From assembly GCA_012934845.2 (NCBI GenBank), contig WNNJ02002024.1:1-64000 (forward strand): a stretch of DNA of 64,000 nt. Direction: 5' to 3'. The position numbers and the translations under genes are program-made. The notes beneath the pieces are model-generated. The model had not been told where the DNA came from, did no database searches, and saw only the letters and a list, made by a program, of their open reading frames with translations. Numbering within the stretch: position 1 is the first letter of the stretch; every line of letters starts with the position of its first letter. The DNA comes from Pomphorhynchus laevis (lineage: Eukaryota; Acanthocephala; Palaeacanthocephala; Echinorhynchida; Pomphorhynchidae). Shown here in pieces: positions 1 through 11,100 of this stretch.

Positions 1-660
1 GTGTTGATATAGTGAGTACTTCATTCTACTGGTGAGTGTTGCCGGATACTCATTAGTCGTCTAGAAGTGACATGGTGACTAAAAGTCGTGAATCAAAGTT
101 CAGTTTAACAAGCAAAACCATTTTGTATAAATGCCGTATTTCGAAAGAAATTCTGGTTGTCTACTCAGCACATCTACGCACTACTATATATATGTCTGAT
201 ATCATTTTATCACTCAGAAGTCTGTTGTACACATCGTTGAGATTATATATTTAATAATGTCAAGGATAAATTAGTCCAATTAATTGAAATTAATTATAAC
301 GAGTAATTAATTTCTTTTTTAATTAATTATTATTTTATATAATTATAAAGCCATTGTTATTATATATTTTATTAATTCAGCATCATGATCGAACATATAT
401 AAGTAACATTTAATTAAGAAATAATAACTTAGAAGCTTATTGAAATAAATTAAGAAATATTTAAGAAAATTAATGAATTTTAAGACGACATAATTTTTAT
501 TTTTTGAATGCTTAAATAAGAAAACTATGATTATTGATAATGCTACACGACCATTCAAATATAAATATTGTTTCTAAAATTACATATTTTGTTTACAACG
601 ACATTGAACACCAAGAACATTTTTCTAACTATTATATCTATCTAGTATTATATTTCAACT
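1..660. other. AT-rich stretch, nothing recognised
   Basis: I see no coding frame that looks like a protein, no RNA gene and no clear repeat here. The first 250 bases are less AT-rich than the rest, but their short open frame has no recognisable motif. Confidence 0.5.
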
Positions 661-689
661 ATTATATCTATATAGTATAATGCCTACTA

Positions 690-985
690 GATCGATTTAC
701 AATGAATGCCAAGCGGCATGGATGTTTGTTAGTACCTCTAAGACTGTTTCTACGTGCTCGTCTCCGATTCAATTGTCAATGTCAACCAGGATTGGGGAAT
801 GGTTCTTTCTGATATGGATGATTTCGAGTATCTTGGGGTATTGCCCTCGAGGAACGACAAGAACATCAGGGACATGAGAAGCGGATATGTTTAGCTAAGT
901 AGCAATGCGTTCTTTGTACTGGTCAGTAATGTTGAAGCGGGAGTTAAGTCTTTGAACGAAGCTTTCAGTTTATCGCACAATCTTC
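690..985 (-). pseudogene. Decayed coding fragment, unrecognised
   Basis: Read on the minus strand, this stretch gives a protein-like frame of roughly 90 residues with normal composition (for example SASHVPDVLVVPRGQYPK and HVETVLEVLTNIHAAWH) in otherwise non-coding AT-rich DNA. It is interrupted by about three stop codons, so it is not a working gene. The higher G+C compared with the flanks supports a former coding sequence. I do not recognise the family; a transposon-borne protein is the likeliest source because the next fragment is LINE-like. Confidence 0.4.
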
Positions 986-1009
986 GTTCCTATCTTATCA
1001 TATGATCAT

Positions 1010-1365
1010 GAGCTTTAACCTATGACCGAAAGGATAATATTTCGGATACAAGTGACCGAAATGAGGTTCCTTCTCGGTGTGGCCGTATTAGCCTTGGAGA
1101 TAAGATTAGAAATTCGGTCATACGACTTTACTCCAAGATGGACTTTGAGTAAAGTCGCTGTTTATCCTCATTTAAGAAAGATAGTTGAGGTGGCTAGGAT
1201 ACGTTCTGAGGATTATAGGGATCGCCTACCACAGAGGGGTCCCAGGTTGAACTCTCTGAAAAGAGAACTCGATGTATACTTAGTACAGGTGGAGAGATCA
1301 AATCTAGAAACTGGACGAAAAACTCATTGTATCTTCTTAATTTATATTATTCACTTAAAATGATA
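1010..1365 (+). pseudogene. LINE-like C-terminal fragment (possible)
   Basis: The frame begins TERIIFRIQVTEMRFLLGVA. This resembles the segment after the reverse transcriptase of many animal LINEs, where a block of the form 'RIQ..EMRFLRRVAG' is common. Downstream, the frame stays open to a stop at 1363 but has no further motif I recognise. No reverse-transcriptase box remains, so it would be a short 5'-truncated relic. Family assignment is by memory of the motif only. Confidence 0.35.
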
Positions 1366-1589
1366 AATAATTATCTCAGGTTCGTTATTTTATGTAAATA
1401 TTAACTTAAAGCATGTTCAATTAAGGAAATGTTCAATCAAGTGAATTAGTTGGTTCAATTAAGACAATAATAAAAATTTAACACATTGTTGATTAAAGAA
1501 TTATTTAAATAAATGAAAGATAATGTATAAAATAAAAATACAATGTATAATGTATAATGTAAAAATAAAGGATATTGAAATAAAATTTA

Positions 1590-1805
1590 TAAATAAATGC
1601 ATTTTTGAAATAGTTGATAATGATCCATCATTGATAAATAATTACTGAAGCTTTATCAAAGAAAAGAGGAATTTTGTTAAATATTTAGCTAACTTCTGTT
1701 AGCATCTTCAGAAAATTACGTAATTAGGTAATTTTCTGAAGATGGTAACAGAAGTTAGCGAAATATTAAAACATTTCCTCTTTTCTTTGATCTAGCTCCA
1801 TTAAT
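1590..1805. mobile_element. Foldback (MITE-like) element, family F, copy 1
   Basis: Two arms of about 90-100 bp are inverted copies of each other around a short AT loop. The left arm contains GCTAACTTCTGTTAGCATCT followed by CAGAAAATTA; the right arm carries the reverse complement with a few changes. Both arms also share a block matching AAAGAAAAGAGGAA. No coding capacity. Further copies lie at about 2965, 4040, 40220 and 53675, which makes this a dispersed non-autonomous family. The outer right end is shortened here. Confidence 0.7.
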
Positions 1806-2964
1806 TCTTTTTTGTATCTTGTATATATTTTATAGCCATGCAATCCGATAAAAATGAACCACAATCTTAATACCATCTCTTAACAGAATACTTATTAACA
1901 AGGACTCAACGTCAAGAGAAACTATAATTGATGTTGATTTTATATCCTTCTTAAATTAATCAAAAGTCCGAATGAAATATTCAGTACACTCCGAGAATGA
2001 AGGGAATTTCTTTAAAATTGGATACATACGAGAATGTAGACATTTTGCCAGTATTTACAGTCCGTACCGCAATACCTTACATTTGGTATGCTCGTCATAT
2101 TTGTTTTAATTGTCGATACTATTTTTATATGCTCGTCAGTGTTATTTTTTCATAAGAAATAGTTTTTATGCCTTCAGATATGTGTAATCATCTTTGTCTA
2201 AAATAACAGTCTTCACTTCTTAATCCCTAAATAAAATCAAGATTTTTCTTTACTCCTTTACTCTTTCAATGCTTTTACTTTCAATTCACTAATATTAGCC
2301 TGGGAACAACTATTTGGTTACAACGAAATATTTTTCTGTATCTTTTCTGAATTTAAGAGTATGGTCTTTTCAAGTAAAGTAGCTTCATCGTTTTGTATTA
2401 CATTAAAAGGGCCAGTTATATTTCGTTTTATTTTCCTTGTCAGTTGAAGTCTATTGAATTGCTTAAGGTATGTACAAAAGACATCAAGTGATCCAACTGT
2501 ATAGGATTAATTTTTTCTCTGGATATATTATAAGTTTATAGGATATGTTATAACGTTTAATAACGTCATTAATTTCATGTGTTCCGCTCTTACATTCCCT
2601 TCCTTTGTTCACGAAGTGTCGACATTTACCATATTTCACGGTATTTACGACATCCAATTCAATTGGATCAACTTTTCGACCCATCAATTTTGAAAGTTTT
2701 GAACATTTCATACTTATCAATTCTGACAAGGTCTCTTCTTATGTTCGACCCTGACAACATGTGTATATCGATAAATACACATCTCTTAATATTATTGTAC
2801 ATTTTATATGCATCGAAATGGCAATGTAATTGCCTGATTACGTTGCCCGCTGATAATATTCATAGTTGAAATCTTTCTATTACCAGTATATTTAATAATA
2901 ATTATAATTATATAATTTAATTTTATAATTTAATTATAATTACCAGTATAATTATAAAGGCATT
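1806..2964. other. AT-rich spacer
   Basis: No gene or RNA recognised. On the minus strand between about 2040 and 2730 there are short protein-like runs too weak to assign. Confidence 0.4.
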
Positions 2965-3225
2965 TATAAATAAATGCATTTTTGAAATAATTGATAATGA
3001 TCCATTATTGATAAATAATTACTGAAGCTGGATCAAAGAAAAGAGGAATTTTGTTTAATATTTAGCTAACTTCTGTTAGCATCTTTAGAAAATTATATTA
3101 ATTTTCTGAAGATGCTAACAGAAGTTAGTGAAATATCAAAAATAATTTCTTCCTTTAATCCAGCTCCAATAATTATTGATCAATAATGGATCAGCATATG
3201 AACTATTTAAAATGTAACATAATTT
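2965..3225. mobile_element. Foldback (MITE-like) element, family F, copy 2
   Basis: An almost complete copy: terminal inverted repeats of about 110 bp with a tiny centre (TTATATTAATT). The inner part of each arm reads GCTAACTTCTGTTAGCATCT then AGAAAATTA; further out come an AAAGAAAAGAGGAA-type block, GAGCTGGATCAAAG and GATCCATTATTGAT. The outer ends match those of the copy at 4040, allowing the family end to be placed near ACATTTTAAATAGTTCATA. No coding capacity. Confidence 0.75.
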
Positions 3226-3408
3226 TAGATCAAACACGATTTTAAAATCATCGGTTTTGCGTTACTCTAGCGTTACTAAAGCGTTTCCACAAAATCAATA
3301 AAAACACTATTTTAAATTACGAAAACTCTGTATCTCTTAGCAATCATTTTAATAATTACTAAAATTAATTTACGATTAAATTAATTAATTTAATTATTTT
3401 TTTCAATC

Positions 3409-3505
3409 ATTAATTTTCCGAAGTTGCTAATAGAGGTTAGCGAAGTATCAAATAAAATTCCTCTTCTTTCTTTGATCCAGCGCCAATAATTCTTTATATA
3501 TAATA
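3409..3505. mobile_element. Foldback family F, half copy
   Basis: Only one arm is present: AATTTTCCGAAGTTGCTAAT, then a TTAGCGAAGTATCAAATAAA block and TTTGATCCAGC. The opposite arm is missing, so this is a solo half element, probably from a deletion between arms. Confidence 0.6.
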
Positions 3506-3956
3506 TTTTTGAAACAAAACGGATAATGGAAAAAGTTAATTATCAAAATAATATGTTAAAGTTTCAGCTTGTAAAATATTTGCTTGTAAACATTTTCAAT
3601 TTTAACTTGTTACACTTATCCCGATCATTCTTTCAACCCGATCAAAAAGAATGTCATGTTGTTATAAATATGATTTATGTTTAATCCGTAAGCATTATCA
3701 GTCATAATTTGCCCTATCCACAGGTGAAATTATAATTCCAAGCGAAATATATTTTTAAGATAACAGAATCAAATTTTAAATATTTTAATTTTAATGATCC
3801 ATTTTTCTTTGACATAAGATGATATTGTGATGATTTACTGGTTGATGTAAAAATTGTTTTTTTTTGTGTGTGCAAAACACAAGTAATTCGGTCCACTCTT
3901 CCCGTCTCTGAATCTGCATCTCCAAAAAATTACTGTAATATATTGTAATTTTATAT

Positions 3957-4285
3957 AGATGCTAACAAAAGTTTGCGAACTATCAAATAAAATTTTCTTC
4001 TTTTCTTTGATAAAGAAAAGAGGAAAACTGTAAAATGTAACTTATGTTACATTTTAAATAGTTCATATGCTGATCCATTATTGATCAATAACTATTGGAG
4101 CTGGATTAAAGGAAAAAATTATTTTTGATATTTCACTAACTTCTGTTAGCATCTTCAGAAAATTAATATAATTTTCTGAAGATGCTAACAACAGTTAGCG
4201 AACTATCAAATAAAATTTTCTTCTTTTCTTTGATCCAGCTCCAATAATTATTTATCAATAATATATCATTATCAACTATTTAAAA
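3957..4285. mobile_element. Foldback family F, half copy plus full copy 3
   Basis: A half arm (about 3957-4015) is followed directly by a full palindromic copy (about 4040-4285). The full copy begins TTACATTTTAAATAGTTCAT and ends with the inverted equivalent AACTATTTAAAAG, with the conserved GCTAACTTCTGTTAGCATCT-type core in the left arm. Side-by-side copies suggest insertion of one into or next to another. Confidence 0.7.
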
Positions 4286-5840
4286 GCATTTATAATTTAT
4301 ATAAAATTAAAAATATTTGTAAATATTCAAACTTTTATTGGGTACTGAAAGTATTTCTTTTATTTTATACTTTATTTTATTAAAGTATATAATTAAATAT
4401 ACTTGAAAGTACATATATTTAATCTTTTTATAAAATATACTTTATTTTATCGAAAAATATTGCCTATTTCGCATTGCTGAAAGAAAATTTGGAAGGTAAA
4501 TGCTAAAATAAACTTTATTATGATAAAATATTATCATTATATATGAGCAAAATATAATTGAAAAATTCTTCCAGTTTCGTTTTCACTATAAATATGGTGA
4601 CATTTAATGTTTCGGTTCTTGGATATGATGGTACTGCAATCATAGATTTATACTGGAATATATGTACATTAATTCACAAGACTAGATAATGGATGATAAT
4701 AGAGCCAAGTATATATTAAAAATGACTTTTGATAATATGGAATTATCAAGATGATTGTGAAAATTCTTCCAGCTTTGATCTAACTATAAATATTATGACA
4801 GATCTGTTTCTGTCAGCTTTCTATAAGAAATGTGTTAACAATCGAAATGCTATAAAACAAATTTGATTCTCGTTTCCTGTATAGATATTAAATGCTAACC
4901 ACATCGTAACTGTTTATAAAATATTTTTACAAATTTCTATTTTGCCTAACAATTTCAATTTTTAGTTATCGCCAAATATACACTTATATTAAAATCTCTA
5001 AATATTCGTTAAGTATATGTAAAGTTTTACTATTCGGTGATAGTATTATAATAATAAGATTATTGTGTGACAAATATATATTTGTTTTAATCCTTAAAAA
5101 TATTTAGAAATAAAATTTATAAATGAATTTAAATTGAAAGTAAATTATAAAAATAAATGAGGCATGCATGAGAAACGTACATATGTTTGTTATTTATTTG
5201 TCATTTATTATACGTATGTATAATAAATGTATTTATCACATACAAGTGAAGATGTATTAAAATGATTAGCAGCGCTGTAAAAATATGCATCTGCGAAGAA
5301 TGGTTTATCGATCCCGATATGTTTTTCCAAGAATTCAGTTAGCTCTTGCCTCGGAGTATCTTTCATACATGCGCCTGGCGATATCTAAACACTATAACTT
5401 TACAAGTTAGAAATGTATATTAGCGTCTCGTTTTCAGGTTAACCAGTTTAACAATATCTGTTCAGTGATATGACGAGTAAATACAGTGTTGATTTTTATG
5501 TTCTCCAAGTAAATCTACCTTAAAAATTGCTGTGGATTTTGTAAGTAAAATTAAAACTAGAAATAAATAAAAATTTTATGTAAAATAATACAAGACAACA
5601 AGAAGCAAATTGATCAAAAAGCATGTAGATGTCTTTTTCTCACATTTCTGTGATTACAATTGAACTATATTGACATCCGCAATATTTTAGCAGTGGGAGC
5701 TGTCCTAACTATTTTTGGTTTTAAAAATATAAATACTTACAACTGAAGAAGTCGGATAGGCGAAACTTAAATTAAAAATAATTATGTAATTTATAGAGCA
5801 CTTGAGCATAAATATTTTTTAAATACTGTACCCAAATGGA
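4286..5840. other. AT-rich spacer, nothing recognised
   Basis: No convincing coding frame, RNA gene or repeat seen apart from general AT-rich low complexity. Confidence 0.5.
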
Positions 5841-5854
5841 TCCTAGACGGCGAT

Positions 5855-5898
5855 GTAATCCACAATTCAATCACTTATGTGATTAAATTGTGGATTAC
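5855..5898. repeat. Isolated 20-bp-arm hairpin
   Basis: GTAATCCACAATTCAATCAC, a 4-nt loop TTAT, then the inverted copy with one mismatch. The strand-specific mismatch is a G-U pair if transcribed from the minus strand. It may be the remains of a small foldback element; nothing similar was noticed elsewhere in the window. Confidence 0.65.
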
Positions 5899-7031
5899 GC
5901 AGTGTTCTACAACTGGCGATAGCTCTTGTTTAACCTAGTTTTGTTCAAAAAATCCTACATCTGTATTGTTTAAAAATTTAAAATATGAAATTATTGAATA
6001 GAATTTGATTAGAAAAAAGTATAACAGCAGGCAGTTTACAATGAATATTAGCATAATTTTACATAGTTAATTATGTAAATAGCTCTACTCAGTTAATTAT
6101 AAACTATTTTATAAATACCAATTTTATATTAACATAAAGTTAATCAAAACAAATAAAATAATAATTATTTGTTGTTTTAAAATTAGTAATATTTAATTAT
6201 TTATATTTAATAAATTTTTAATATTTTAGTTAATAACAATTTTAATTAATGTAGCAGATTTAATGTAGCAGAATTTCTCAAAGTAGCAGAATCGTCGAAA
6301 TTATGACAGATGCTGCAAACGAAATGAACTTTCGTTAAGAAAGCAGTTACTTTTATCATTTAACACAATAAACATAAATGAAAAAAAATTTTGAAAAGAA
6401 AGCTATTTATTTTATCTTTTATCATATACATGTTTATTATCATTTCGCAAACCGAGAATCTGGCACTTTTATCCGTAACGATAAAATTCGAGATATTATA
6501 AGATCGAGATTTCAGGTAACACGCATTACAGAAAGCATACACCGACTGTTAAGTGCGTGGTACTACGGTGTTTTTCTTTGTCACTGCTAAGTATTTTATT
6601 GCTTGCCCTTATTGGGCCTGTTTCACTGTCTCGTTTCCGAATGTAAAAAACATCTTTAATATATCTATAAACGCATCTAAAATCATATCTAAGAGAGCTT
6701 TCCCTTCAATGCCTTCTTCTGCAGTTTGTCAATGTCCTCATCCTCCAACGCAATTTCTAATAAAGAAACAGGATAAACAAAATTAAGCAAATTGTCTCTA
6801 TTTTATGTAAAGTCTATATTTGGTGAAAGCCATTTGCTTTTTCAGAGGCAAACTTTCCTAAAAAACTTTCATATAGAGACAAAGTTTCTAAAAAAGCTAC
6901 TCTATGCAGCTTTAATGCCTGGTAGCGTTTAGCACTTTTTAGAGAAAAACGCATTAGCATTTTCATACAATTTTTTAACAAGAGATGAGCATCTAACATT
7001 CTGCTTTTAATAAAAGTGTCAATGAAACGAA

Positions 7032-8180
7032 ATGCTTATGTCGATCGACAAAAGGTATGTGAGAACAAACAAAATGTTCGTAATTTATGATTTCAACAGG
7101 AACAGTAAAACAGCGGATACGAATTATCCCTGTGGTGGTCAGGTTAGTATGACGGATCCATCACGTAGACGGCGATGCCCGTGTTTGCAAAGGCCACTTT
7201 ACAACCAGCAGGAATGCTACTGTAATAAGCCTAATACTAGTAAAGATTCTTTAGATCATATGGATCTAAAAAAGTTAGAATTATTATCAACAGCGGAATT
7301 CCCATCACTCGCTAACTTGAACTTAAAAGAAGATTCGATAGATAATTTACATTTTAGGGAATTAATTTCTATACAATCGAATGAAGTGGCACTACACGAC
7401 AGTATACCCAACGTTCAAGATAGAACAAGCAAAAATTTTATCGAGATTTCGTCGAGTCTGAGAAACGAAAAATGTCAACAGGTCAGACACCCATCATCAC
7501 ATCCAGATAGTATGTACTCACCTAGGATAATTGATGGTTGCAGTACAGTAGAAAAGGATCAGTTCAGTAATGTCGAAATATTATCGGAATCTGAGGAAGA
7601 AGAGAGTTATGAAAATATGCCGCCAAAGAAAATACCTTATCACTATAGCAAATATTCAGATTTAGTGGACAACCAAAGCACCACAGATTCAGTTTGTACG
7701 TCTCCACCACTGTTTAAAGTACTTCATAATAGAAGCGAAGAGGACTCTAATGATAGCCTCCAAAATGACGACCACCTTGAAGAATCGGTGGTTTCAAAAT
7801 CACCCTCATTGTCAGCTGATAATGATTGCATGGCCAGCAATCAGCTCTACGAACTGTCAAACAATAGCAAATACAGCAACATATTAGCGACAACATCAAC
7901 TCATTTGTTCGTAGTGGCCATTGATTTTGGAACGACGTACAGTGGATATGCTTTCGCTTTGACTAGACAACCAGATTGCATACACGTTATGCGAAAATGG
8001 GACGGCGGAGATCCAGGAATAATCAATCAAAAAACTCCAACAACTCTTCTATTGACCCCAAGTGAAGAATTTCACTCATTTGGGTTTTATGCACGTGACT
8101 TTTACCACGATCTCGAGCCTATTCAAGCCCGTCAATGGTACTATTTTGAAAAGTTCAAAATGCATTTACATCACACTCAG
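7032..8180 (+). CDS. HSPA12A: HSPA12 exon 1 (N-terminal extension and phosphate-1 motif)
   Basis: Codes residues 1-383. Residues 1 to about 290 are low in hydrophobics and rich in Ser, Asp, Glu and Asn (for example [16 protein letters not shown]), with a Cys/Arg patch [12 protein letters not shown] near residue 45; it looks disordered. The ATPase domain starts at [13 protein letters not shown] (about 294). The exon ends LHHTQ before a GTTCGT donor, phase 0. The domain portion is well conserved against human HSPA12A; the extension has no counterpart I know. Confidence 0.85.
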
Positions 8181-11100
8181 GTTCGTTAAATTCATATGAT
8201 TGTACCAATAATAAATATTGGAAATATTTTATTTTTTATGAAATTTAAAAATAGTCATAATGTAATAATGTAATAATAGTTATATCTGTCCAATCAGATA
8301 TATAAGCAGTCATATCAGCTATCTGTTATTTTGCTCAAAACAAAAGCAAAATGCTTTGTATTTCAAGTATATTATGTTACCATAAGCTGATGTTGCTCAT
8401 TGTCCAGATCAATCATTTATCAATGATAAATTAAAGTTAGTTCCGTGTTATAATTTACCTTGACAATGCGAAATGCGTTGTCTTTAAAGATTTTTGTAAT
8501 CACAACACACATTGATGAATATTTTTCCAACGTATTTAGTATTTAATATTCAACTTATATTTCGAATTACATCTATTTATTTCAAATAAATAATGGATTC
8601 TACAAAATATCTTACAATTCTTACGTTCAGACTTATCAATTTCAAATATTTCCGAGATTCTTCGGCACATCATATGGTCAAAATTTTATTCGGTTAGCGA
8701 TCTAAGACTTTTACGAATCGCTAGCGATTTTAGAATTTTACGAATTTTAGCGATTTTAGAATTATTAGCGATTTTGCATTCTAGAAATTTTAAAATCATT
8801 AATTAATTTTGAGATTATTTTATCATATAATATTTTACAACTTATATTAAATTTGATTTTTTAATTTTTTTTTCAACTTGAAAAAAATATTTTTTTAATG
8901 TTTAAAAAATTATTTTTCGTTTGATTTAAAATGAAAGGTAGTAATTATTAAAACTAAATGTATAAATAAATTTGATTTGTAAATCACTATTCCATTATTA
9001 ATTATACAAAAGAATTTTAAGAAAACACAAATGGGATTGATTCATTATGATATTCATTTTAATATTTATTGATTAAATAAAATTAAAGTTTATAATTATT
9101 AAAATAAAAACTAAATGTATAAATAAATTTATTCAAATTTAGAATTTCTGGAGCACACAAAAGAGGCAATTCAGTTTAATGTTCGTTTGATTTAATAAGA
9201 TTAAAGTTGTTAATTATTTAAATTAAATTTATTAAATAAATTAATAAAACCAATAAAACCTATTATGTTTATATATAGTGATTAAACATGTACATAAAAT
9301 CACCTCTCATGTTATACGAATAAAATACTTTAAGTAATTAAATCACACTTTAAAAAATATTGCAAGGTAATCGAAATTAATACTGGTATAAAACACTATT
9401 TCAGTATTAATTCTACAAAAGAATTTTTAGAACAGACAAAATGAATAAATTTTCAGAATATAAATACATACGATTTTAGTACGATTTAGTATTATGTATT
9501 AACTCAATAACTATAACTCCTATCCAGTACGATTTTAGTACGCTTTATACAAATCTAGATTTAGCAGATATCAAAGATGCATTAGAAAAATTAATTAATA
9601 TTTTATTCGGAAAAAGATATTCGGTTCGACTCTGAGTGTGTGACTTCAAAACGCCTCCTGCGTCGTTCTTTCAGAACTTATCATCGTTATCTCAGACTAT
9701 CTTCAGAACTTGACTCATCCTTTTATCGTAACCAATTCTTTGCTCTTCGTCGTTCGCATAGGCAACTTCTGCGTTCTAAGGCACATAGTTTTTGGCAAAA
9801 CAAACTGGCTTTCGCTAATGACTCTCGAACAAAATGGAAAACTCTTAATTATCTACTTTCTTGTTCCTCTGTCACCTCCACTCTTGATCCTTCTCGATTC
9901 TCCGATTACCTAATTTCAAAAACTGTTTCTCTAATCGATTCGATCATCGTCCTTATACCAACTTATTGTATCTCGTCTGTTCGTATCCCTGAGCTCTTTT
10001 ATCTACTTGCGGTATCTGAAGATGAGGTATCGTGCCTTCTTATTTCGTTAACTTGTAAGTCATCTCCTACCGACCCCATCCCTACTCGAATTCTCAAATT
10101 GTTGTCAACAGACTTCACACCTTTCCTTACCAGTTTCTTTAACTCGTCAATCGTGAATGGAATATTTCCTGTTCTTTGGAAAACGTCCATTGTTCGTCCG
10201 CTACTTAAAAAGGTCTCTCTTGACCCCTCTTATCCTTTATCTTATCGTCCAATATTAATTCTAACAACCTTATCTAAAATTCTTGAACACCTTGTCTTAG
10301 ATCAGATAAACAAGTATCACTCTCTTCATCGCATCTACCCTTCTTTTCAATCTGCTTTCCGCTTCAATCATTCCACCGAACTAGCATGTCATAAAGTATT
10401 TTCTGATCTGCTCTTCGCTCGTGACAAAGGACTGTGTAGTGTGGTAATATCGCTCGATCTTTCATCTGCATTCGACATTGTCGATCACAAAATCCTTCAT
10501 TTTCGTCTTCGCTATTATTATGGCTTCTTTTCGTCCACCTTGGCTTGGTTCTCTTCGTATCTCTCCGATCGATCATTTTCCGTCCATTCTAATTCAATGT
10601 GTTCTCCTCTATCTTCTCTATCTTGTGGTGTACCTCAAGGTTCTGTACTTGACACTATTCTATTTACGCTTCTTCTTGGAGATTTATCTTGTATAACTAG
10701 TAAATTCTGCTTCAAGGTGCCGTTTCGTCATCACGATGACTCATCAGTGTCAGTTCCCTCCCACTGCTGGATCCAGAGGAGGACTAGCAGACGGCAATCA
10801 AGTGATTAGTCATAGTGATGACGAAACGGCATTCGTCATTCGCGTAGGGCTTATATGATTACTAAAAATTTACGCGGAATGGTATCATCATTTGATAAAT
10901 ATAATTTTATTATAACATAAATAGGTTAATTAACGACATGTTAATTTGATAAATATAATTATATCATTATAGCATATTAATTATCTAATAATTAATAATA
11001 TTAAACAATTATTAATAATATGTAATAATTGATAATATAATAATTATTTAAATAGAATTTCCTTAAATTCTTCTTTTGTTTGTCCTGCAAGGTTTCATCT

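Noticed and set aside
2040-2730. Minus-strand protein-like text including an 81-codon frame
   Set aside because: Possible remnant of a retroelement, but no diagnostic motif; too weak to list.
6480-7010. Protein-like runs on the minus strand (for example EIALEDEDIDKLQKKALKGK)
   Set aside because: Short, interrupted and without a recognisable domain; could be a lost exon or transposon scrap, but not supportable.
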